Source: Botryococcus braunii
Taxonomy: Eukaryota > Chlorophyta > Trebouxiophyceae
NCBI GenBank assembly: GCA_002005505.1
Contig: KV908366.1
Location: forward strand, 438,932-448,931
Direction of reading: 5' to 3'
Length of the DNA stretch: 10,000 nucleotides
Every line of letters starts with the position of its first letter. The stretch's first letter is position 1. The notes below the pieces were generated by a model that was given only the letters and a program-made list of their open reading frames with translations, was not told where the DNA came from and made no database searches. Of the stretch, positions 1-6,680 are shown piece after piece. Position numbers and translations under genes: made by a program.

Positions 1-12
1 ACGGACACTTAC

Positions 13-376
13 TTGTGATCTTTGCGGATCCCCACAAAAAAAGTAAAATGTCTGTCAAGAGTTTGGACAGCCCATACTCGTAGTGCAAGAGCTGAGATAG
101 CCAAGACTACCGAAACTATCTCCGGCGTCGACCAAGGGCCGCTTAACGGATGCCAGCTCAGAAAATAACCAACGGCAAGGGATGCAAGGATCCCGACAGT
201 TGGAATATAAGATCCATAATGAGCAGCAAGACTGTCTTTTTCTAGTTTTCTTTCGGTTTGTTCCAGGAAATGTTTGGGCGTGTGCGCCATAGTTCCTAGG
301 TACCACAGCGCCAAAGCCACAAGGCCCTTTGACAAATTCATTCCTGGCTTCAGAATATCCAGTAAACCAATATATT
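13..376 (-). CDS. Internal exon of an isoprenylcysteine carboxyl methyltransferase (ICMT)-like membrane protein, partial gene
   Basis: Read on the minus strand, the exon encodes 120 whole codons plus two split ones. Seen: a pyrimidine-rich acceptor ending CATTGTAG just before 376 and a consensus donor GTAAGT at 12-7 just after 13. The phases are compatible (two bases in, two bases out) and the frame meets a stop right after the donor. The peptide has hydrophobic segments GLVALALWYLGTMA, YIPTVGILASLAVGYFLSW and IVSVVLAISALALRVWA, then TLDRHFTFFVGIRKDH. The pattern ALRxWAxxTLxRxFTxxVxIRKDHK-L is typical of ICMT/PEMT-like membrane methyltransferases, just before their S-adenosylmethionine-binding C-terminal half. 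That half would lie left of the window. Upstream exons should lie at higher coordinates, but I could not find them. Family assignment is by recalled motif; the true substrate (prenylcysteine or another lipid or amine) is unknown. Confidence 0.72.
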
Positions 377-425
377 CTACAATGATGGGAGAGAAACTTA
401 ATAAAATCCGGTAGCTATGGCACAC

Positions 426-1000
426 ACGCCGAGTCGGTGGTACGCCGCTCAGAGCTTCGGCATGTCGAAAGGTCCGGTTATGTAACTTTAAAACATCAAC
501 CTAAATCTCAAAATGTAGCCAATGCAGAAATCCACCCCTTTAAATCTTGCTGCCAATAACGTTACGGGTAAATTCCTTCATTCAGTACACCACCTTGTGC
601 TCATGTGCCTTTGCGACGGAAAGTTTCCGTGCCACCGCGAAGTTCATCCGGACTCATGTGCGGTGTTTGCCCGTTGTATCCGAGGGGAGCATTACACGGT
701 GTAATTTACACCTGGTGCAATCATCCGGGGAGGACTCCGCCTGGGAGGAGGCGGCCTGGGAGTCCTCATTTCGATTCGAAATTTTTGATCCGGATTTCTG
801 CTGCTAAACCTGCTCCATCGGATAGCTGGCGACGTGAAGGCGAACGTTCGGGGCAAGGTCCCAACACGCGTCTGAGATATGGAAGTTAAGCAAGGCTTGG
901 TGACGTTGAAATTCACCGGGTTCCACTCTTTCGCGAATTCAATCTCGCAGCCTTGCAACTCGTAATGATTTCGATGGCACATACTAGATCCGGCGGACCT
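426..1000. other. Non-coding stretch, no gene supported
   Basis: No frame gives a recognisable protein. The 137-residue minus frame across 692-1105 runs through the palindromes and the tandem repeat and looks like chance. Earlier exons of the ICMT-like gene may lie here but none is recognisable. Two inverted repeats stand out: the odd palindrome ATTACACGGTGTAAT at 691-705, and a hairpin with 9-bp arms GAGGACTCC (730-738) and GGAGTCCTC (759-767). Confidence 0.5.
730..767. repeat. Inverted repeat (9-bp arms, 20-nt loop)
   Basis: GAGGACTCC at 730-738 is the exact reverse complement of GGAGTCCTC at 759-767. The loop itself contains GCCT and AGGC, which allow an inner stem. It would form a stable GC-rich hairpin in either strand. 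There is no T-run after it and the context is eukaryotic, so it is not a terminator. Function unknown. Confidence 0.6.
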
Positions 1001-1370
1001 TGTCCACAACGTCATAGCCAGTGACGTTATGGAGAACGGTCCCGCCCGACCACTTCCTGGAGAAGTCCTAAAATAGGTTCGGCGAACATTGGTCCACAAC
1101 GTCATAGGCAGTGACGTTATGGAGAACGGTCCCGCCCGACCACTTCTTGTGAGCCCTATAGGAAAAGTATCAGTAGCTACTGATATTTTTCACTTTTCCC
1201 TACGAAGTCCCTGCAGGAAGTCCTAAAATAGGTTCGGCGAACATTGGTCCACAACGTCATAGGCAGTGACGTTATGGAGAACGGTCCCGCCCGACCACTT
1301 CTTGTGAGCCCTATAGGAAAAGTATCAGTAGCTACTGATATATTTCACCTTTCCCTACGAAGTCCCTGTG
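1001..1370. repeat. Tandem repeat of a ~155-bp palindrome-rich unit, about 2.4 copies
   Basis: Three copies begin with GTCCACAACGTCATAG near 1001, 1091 and 1246. The spacing from copy 2 to copy 3 is 155 bp. Copy 1 is only 90 bp because about 65 bp between CCACTTC and GAAGTCCTAAAATAGG are missing. Copies 2 and 3 are nearly identical, so the duplication is recent. Each full unit contains the inverted repeat AACGTCA/TGACGTT, the perfect 18-bp palindrome TATCAGTAGCTACTGATA flanked by GGAAAAG and CTTTTCC, and the short palindrome TTCGGCGAA. The sequence just before copy 1 (near 990) resembles a diverged end of another unit. No transposase and no clear target-site duplication is visible. It may be a non-autonomous element or a local satellite. 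Confidence 0.85.
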
Positions 1371-1383
1371 ACAGCTGTCACAG
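1366..1383. repeat. Perfect 18-bp palindrome CTGTGACAGCTGTCACAG
   Basis: The sequence equals its own reverse complement over 18 bp and sits exactly where the third repeat copy stops matching copy 2. It contains two facing TGAC cores around CAGCTG, resembling a palindromic site for TALE/KNOX-type homeodomain dimers (TGACAGSTGTCA) and also holding a bHLH E-box. The site function is inferred from the motif only. Confidence 0.6.
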
Positions 1384-2123
<740 letters not shown>

Positions 2124-2124
<1 letters not shown>

Positions 2125-3448
2125 ATGTGTGCGTGCTTAATGAGAAAGGGAGCTCTTTTTCGAAATTCCCGACCTTTAGTCGGCCTAAGTTCCGAACAGC
2201 AAATCACTGTCGTACACCCTCAAGGTTGAGGTTCAAGCAACCCAAGCTTGGAAGGTAATTCCAATGCACCGCTCCTCCTCCTCCTTCCAGCCCGACCTCA
2301 GATGGGATGGTCTCGGGTCTCGGCCGACCCCCAAAAAAAGAGGGGAACAAAAAGGGAAAAAAACGATGACTGTTTAGTGAACGTCCGGACGTCCTCCTCT
2401 CTGCATCAGAGCCACGTTCAGCTCTTGTGGACTGGCGCCAACATGTTGGTCAACATTTCCAGAGTCACAACACACAGTGGAGAAGGTACAAGCCACGGAT
2501 GCCCCTGAATCCCTTCGGGCCTCTCCAAAAATTACGGCTGAAAATGCACCATGTCTTTGTTTGCACAGCCCGTTTCAGGCTTTTGCTGACACTGCCGCAA
2601 CTTGTACTTTTGCTGTTCCTGACCCCACCGGCTTGACTACAATTCAATGAAGAAAAGCGTCCCGCAAACACGCAACAAGCCTTGGGACAGATTGCAATTG
2701 CCAGCCCCTCGTCTCAGAGGCGCTCCCTCTGAGACGGACGCCCTACCCCACTGCCCCAACCCCCTTTTCTCCAAATATTTCACACCCCAAAGGTCCCTTA
2801 TCTCTCCCCCCCCCCCCCCCGCCGTCCTCCCTCCCTTCCTCCCTCCCTCCCTGCTTTCTCCTCTCATTACACAGCACAGAAGGCCCTCCCTATAGCTAGC
2901 TAGCTCCTGCCGTTCACCCCCATATTTCACGCCCCCCCCCCCCATTCTTCCCTGAAAGTACAAAAGCAACAACACCCTCGAACCCTCATACCCTCTTCTT
3001 TATCCCCTGTCAGCCCACACCCAAAAGGATCCTTCCCACCCTCGATGCCTGGCACCCCACCCCTGGGCCTTCTAGAGTAAGAACAGTGAAGTATATTAGA
3101 TCTGTGAGGCATATCCACCATCTTGGGCCCTTTCTCCTCAAAGAACACACGCACAGGCCCCCTCCACTCCTCCAGCAATTTTGGAGGTACGGTTCAAGAG
3201 TACTATCAAACAACGCACGTGGGGTTTATATTATATAATCCAGATGTTATCACAATCGAACTCATAGATCTTTGCATGGAAACATCCCTGTTCTTCTCCT
3301 GTTGCCCTTCCTCCCCTGTACCCGCCGCCTCCCCCTTCTCCTGCCCCACACCCCTGCCCCCTCCTGGCCTCTCTCCCACCCAACTTCCTGCCACTCTTTC
3401 GGCCGCTCCTGACGCTCTTCCTGTCCCTCTTCCGACTGCCAATATCTG
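2124..3448. other. Non-coding, low-complexity and pyrimidine-rich stretch
   Basis: No frame on either strand gives recognisable protein. Visible content: CTCCTC repeats near 2272-2285, the 12-bp palindrome CCAACATGTTGG at 2438-2449, C-runs near 2807-2821 and 2933-2943, CCCT/CCTT-rich DNA at 2820-2855, GCTAGCTAGCT near 2896-2906, and C/T-rich sequence at about 3290-3440. The open frames here have low-complexity Pro/Leu/Ser or Gly/Arg composition and no conserved motif. Confidence 0.55.
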
Positions 3449-3668
3449 GCCCGATGGATTCTTTAACAGCCCTGTCAATCCCCAAATGGCCCAATCGATC
3501 CCTAAACCGACCGATCAATATCAAAACAGCCCGATCGATTCCTAAGCGGCCTGATCGGTCTCTAAATGGCCCGATCAATCCCTAAACGGCCCGATCGATC
3601 CTTGAATAGACCGATCAATATCAGAACGGTCGGATCGATTCCTACAAGGCCCGGTCCGTAAGGTCCGG
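3449..3668. repeat. 20-bp satellite array, ten units plus a degenerate eleventh
   Basis: The sequence divides without gaps into 20-bp units near the consensus GCCCGATCGATCCCTAAACG, starting at 3449, 3469, 3489 and so on to 3629. The last unit at 3649-3668 is strongly diverged. Units five apart are often the closest pairs: unit 4 (3509) and unit 9 (3609) match at 18 of 20, and the next pair (3529, 3629) shares GATCGATTCCTA. That suggests a 100-bp higher-order repeat of five monomers. The unit core CGATCG is palindromic. The period is not a multiple of 3 and no protein repeat is expected. Confidence 0.9.
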
Positions 3669-4156
<488 letters not shown>

Positions 4157-4405
4157 CCAGCCGAAGCCTTGATTGAGCCGGGGACAACAATAAGGAGGAT
4201 AGAGACAGAACGACAATCGAGGTACGGTGAAGGAAGTAGAGAAGGAGCAGGGGAGGCAGCAGGCATCATAAAAACAGTGTCCTTGAAATGACCCAAAACA
4301 GTCACTGGAAGGCCCAAAAGACGATGCTTTTCTGTTTTTGCTGTCATTGAAGTAACTCATCCAAGCGAAGCTAGCATACAGTCAAACGAAGTATGCATGT
4401 GAACG
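4157..4405. other. Region 3' of the uL24 gene
   Basis: This lies downstream of the uL24 stop and may hold its 3' UTR. It has a small inverted repeat GCATAC/GTATGC around 4375-4396. A minus-strand frame near 4270-4315 reads [15 protein letters not shown], which faintly resembles the RPxxxGPKDT tail of longer uL24m proteins, but no acceptable splice join to it was found. Confidence 0.4.
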
Positions 4406-4522
4406 TCACACCAACCAGAATGGGGCAGCACCAATGAGGGGGCGGGGAGATCTGCGCTGCTTGAGCACTTCCGGCCGTGGAATGATGGACCCCGATGCGT
4501 TACGTCCCCTGCTTACTCTCAC
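4406..4522 (-). CDS. uL24m: uL24m exon 4 (C-terminus and stop)
   Basis: 38 codons plus TGA. It begins VRVSRGRNASGSIIPRPEV after acceptor GGTGTCAG, exactly in phase with KYMEDGTK from exon 3. Conserved similarity ends at RRSPRP; the last residues (LIGAAPFWLV) are not family-like. A weak donor G|GTGCTG within LIG-A could lead to a further exon, but none was found. Confidence 0.85.
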   Translation of the reverse strand: MRVSRGRNASGSIIPRPEVLKQRRSPRPLIGAAPFWLV

Positions 4523-4739
4523 CTGACACCCACCAGTCCCTTTTCATCTCTCTCTAACAAAATGTCTTGTACCTTGCATTCCTGCCTCAACACTGCATAT
4601 GCACTGCTTTGCTCAAATCATCACATATCACGAGCATCATGGGTGTCGTAGTCACAATCATCATCATCATCATCATTGCCGTCGTTGTCATCATCATCAG
4701 CAGCATCGTCATCGTCGCCGTCATCGTCGTCATCATCAC

Positions 4740-4772
<33 letters not shown>

Positions 4773-6122
4773 GACGCAGTCATACATGTGCTATTATCAG
4801 TGTTGGCATGATATCACCCTTCTGACTTGCTAAAGAATCTACCGAACGCACACAGCTGTATCCTTTGAAAGGCAGTTTTCGACCCCAGACAGTCCATCGG
4901 AGCGCTTCCCCTTCTCGCACACCTGGACTCATACATGTGTGAAAGTTCTCATCCTTTAGCTCCTTTACCAGTCAGTTTAATGTTGACGCCCTCGCTTTCC
5001 GATGAAAGTCTTGCATCTTTGTCTTTGGACTCAGCCAGCTTTATGAAGTTTCTCACTGGGAAACCTCATAAGGCTGCGCATCTCTGGGAAATTCCCAACA
5101 TCCCTTGCTTTCTTGGGAAATTTTCACTGGGGAATTCCCCAGCACCCCTAGCTTCTGAACCAAACTTCCTCCTAAGGCTGCACACTTCACTTCCCTTCAC
5201 TTCCCTTCCTAAACCCCCCTGCTGCCCTCCCAGGCTGCGCTTTCCCTTGACCCTGCCCAGGAATTCTTGTAACAGTGCTCCGCAAGAGCAGTTGGCGCAC
5301 TTCCCTTACCTCTTACTGCCACCTCCTTCCATTTTTGACACCCACCTCATGGCCCTCTCCTACAACTGCTGGGGGTGAAAAGAACTGAGAGACCTTCCAT
5401 ACCAACGAAGTCAATTGTGCCACCCGGTGTGTAGTTGTGATAAACATCACGCTGAGGCCTGGATGGATTACCTTTGTTCCATCCTCCATGTATTTAAACC
5501 CGCTTCGTACCGCTGCGTTGGTTACAGGGTCCACCAGCATCACGTTTGAATAATGAAGTGGTGCCTGTTCTGGAACACCATCCCATCAGAAGCAGACAAA
5601 CCAGACGATTTCCATGTGTGGTGCAGCAGGGCAAGGACCATGGGCATCAATGAGGGACAATATTAACAGTGAGGAAAGGTCTGGAAGGAAATCAAGGAGC
5701 AGCCCTTACCTCTATTTGAACAATCCCACCAGGGTTTTCGCCTTGTCGCTTCACATGCTTCTTTACCTGTGGATGAAGCAAGTATTGAAGCCAAGATGTC
5801 TATGACACGCTTTGAGGACCTTTGAGTGATTGCAACCAGAAAAATCCGAGATCTGGAGGATGGATTCCATCAAATAGCCCCGATGTGGTCCATTGGAACC
5901 CCCCTACAACCTACGTGGCAAAAACCAGCCAGCACTTACCAGATTGCGCCCTTCAACGATCACTTTAGGTACCCTCGTGTCTCGGATAACCTTACTCACT
6001 ATCCCAATCTCTCCTCTGTCCTTCCCTGTGACGATCATTACTTTATCTCCTCTGAGAATCTTCCACTTATCTCTTTTAAACATGGGCTTAATCTGCCGTG
6101 GGATTCCTTTTCGAAGTGGCAT
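4406..6122 (-). CDS. uL24m: Mitochondrial-type large-subunit ribosomal protein uL24, four exons
   Basis: Joined coding exons on the minus strand are 6122-5940, 5766-5710, 5564-5472 and 4522-4406, giving 149 codons. All three introns are phase 0 with GT-AG ends (donors GTAAGT, GTAAGG, GTAATC). Residues 20-50 hold the KOW domain (WKILRGDKVMIVTGKDRG), followed by PKVIVEGRNL, VKKHVKRQGENPGGI, APLHYSNVMLVDPVTN, KYMEDGTK and RVSRGRNASGSIIPRPEVLK. uL24 is an early assembly protein that binds 23S-type rRNA in the large subunit. The HYSNVMLVDPVT and SGSIIPRPE motifs are those of nuclear-encoded mitochondrial uL24 rather than cytosolic eL24 or plastid L24. The ATG at 6122 is the first after an in-frame TGA. 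No long transit peptide is visible, only a short basic N-terminus. The C-terminus is shorter than in plant homologues, which continue with GPKDTP. Confidence 0.92.
4656..4773. repeat. (ATC)n trinucleotide microsatellite in uL24m intron 3
   Basis: Imperfect ATC/GTC repeats end with a pure run of about 11 ATC units. It lies in the 949-bp third intron (4523-5471) of uL24m. Poly-His, poly-Ile and poly-Met frames across it are artefacts. Confidence 0.95.
5041..5185. repeat. Diverged duplication with GGGAATTCCC palindromes in uL24m intron 3
   Basis: TGGGAAATTCCCA (5085-5097) and the perfect palindrome CTGGGGAATTCCCCAG (5127-5142) lie in two loosely similar segments; each is followed by a similar CCC-T-GCTTCT tail. 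AAGGCTGCGCA (about 5070) and AAGGCTGCACA (about 5174) repeat at the two ends. This looks like an old local duplication. Confidence 0.5.
5472..5564 (-). CDS. uL24m: uL24m exon 3
   Basis: 31 codons from APLHYSN to KYMEDGTK, between acceptor TTCCAGAACAG and donor GTAATC. Reading past the donor gives unrelated residues, which confirms the boundary. Confidence 0.92.
5710..5766 (-). CDS. uL24m: uL24m exon 2
   Basis: 19 codons, VKKHVKRQGENPGGIVQIE, between acceptor CCACAG and donor GTAAGG. It is too short to show as a separate open frame. Its peptide continues EGRNL from exon 1 and leads into APLHYSN in exon 3, as in the family. Confidence 0.9.
5940..6122 (-). CDS. uL24m: uL24m exon 1 (start codon and KOW domain)
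   Basis: 61 codons, from ATG at 6122-6120 to CTG at 5942-5940, followed by donor GTAAGT. It holds the whole KOW motif. Directly before the ATG the minus strand reads CTTTCAG, a possible acceptor, so a 5' UTR intron is possible. Confidence 0.9.
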
Positions 6123-6518
6123 TCTGAAAGTTCAATCTAGTTCACCACAAAAGCTTTACCAAAGGTCCAGAACTTTTTGGGTGTTAGCTAGAACTTTGCG
6201 CTTGCTTGCGCCGACCCGCTGATCTGCACGTAGATAGTGGTTTATTCCGAAGTAGGCCGGACATATTCTGTCGCTTCCTAGTAATCATTTGCAGGAATTC
6301 AGCCTCAAATATAGTTTGCGCTTGGGGTACTAGAACCCCGACGGGTGGGGGCCTAGCCTTCAAGGATACGAGGCACCTTGGGACCCATTCCGGTCCCCAT
6401 GCACTGGTCCCTGTTGGGGGAGGGATCATCGCCCCCACATCGGGTGGGTGGGTGATTTCCGGCATACGATGGGTAGCCCACGATAGTTCAATCTCTCTTC
6501 GCAGTAGGCTTAGATGTA
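6123..6518. promoter_or_regulatory. Divergent intergenic region between uL24m and the alpha-L-fucosidase, candidate bidirectional promoter
   Basis: 396 bp separate the two start codons, which face away from each other. Both 5' UTRs and core promoters must fit here unless they start inside neighbouring exons or introns. Seen: the 10-mer AGTTCAATCT near each end (6129-6138 and 6485-6494), inverted repeat GGGACC/GGTCCC at 6380-6397, and a G-rich stretch CGGGTGGGTGGGTG at 6441-6454. No convincing TATA box is placed at a useful distance. Promoter function is inferred from gene arrangement. Confidence 0.6.
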
Positions 6519-6521
6519 ATG
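6514..6521 (+). promoter_or_regulatory. ATGTAATG: minimal start-stop uORF overlapping the fucosidase start
   Basis: ATG at 6514-6516 is followed at once by TAA at 6517-6519, and the A of that TAA is the A of the main ATG (6519-6521). If transcription starts upstream of 6514, this would be a one-codon uORF fused to the main start. An AUG-UAA element has a known translational role in plant NIP5;1 leaders. Function here is inference. Confidence 0.4.
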
Positions 6522-6680
6522 TTACAACGCCTTCTATGGGGAGGGATCTGCATAGTTCTGTTTCTTTCGGCGTACTGCAAGCCCGTCATATCTGCGTATG
6601 ATCCGACATGGGCTAGCATTGATTCCCGGCCCGTTCCAAGCTGGTTCGATGAAGCTAAATTTGGAATTTTTATACATTGG
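6519..6680 (+). CDS. GH29 fucosidase exon 1 (signal peptide and start of barrel)
   Basis: 54 codons ending FGIFIHW at donor TGG|GTAACC, phase 0. The frame is closed upstream by TAG at 6474 and this is the only in-frame ATG. A hydrophobic core ([16 protein letters not shown]) follows one Arg, a classic signal peptide. The family motif [16 protein letters not shown] continues directly into exon 2. Confidence 0.9.

Noticed and set aside
692..1105. 137-codon minus-strand open frame
   Set aside because: It runs across palindromes and the tandem repeat, has no recognisable motif, and the repeat explains its internal similarity.
2465..2671. Minus-strand frames near 2500-2660 as a gene remnant
   Set aside because: The segments are short, interrupted by stops, low in complexity and without any motif I recognise.
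3123..3578. Plus (140 aa) and minus (115 aa) frames with RDRLGHLGIDRA-like repeats
   Set aside because: The repeats come from the 20-bp satellite read in a 60-bp cycle; the rest is Pro/Gly/Arg low complexity.
4262..4320. Minus-strand frame [15 protein letters not shown] as a last uL24m exon
   Set aside because: It resembles the RPxxxGPKDT tail only weakly, duplicates the RP already in exon 4, and no in-phase splice pair was found.
4567..4833. Poly-His, poly-Ile and poly-Met frames
   Set aside because: They are translations of the ATC trinucleotide repeat, which lies inside a uL24m intron.
4890..4935. Minus-strand VCEKGKRSDGLSG after an AG as an alternative uL24m exon
   Set aside because: The exon at 4522-4406 (VRVSRGRNASGSIIPRP) matches the family far better and joins in phase to exon 3.
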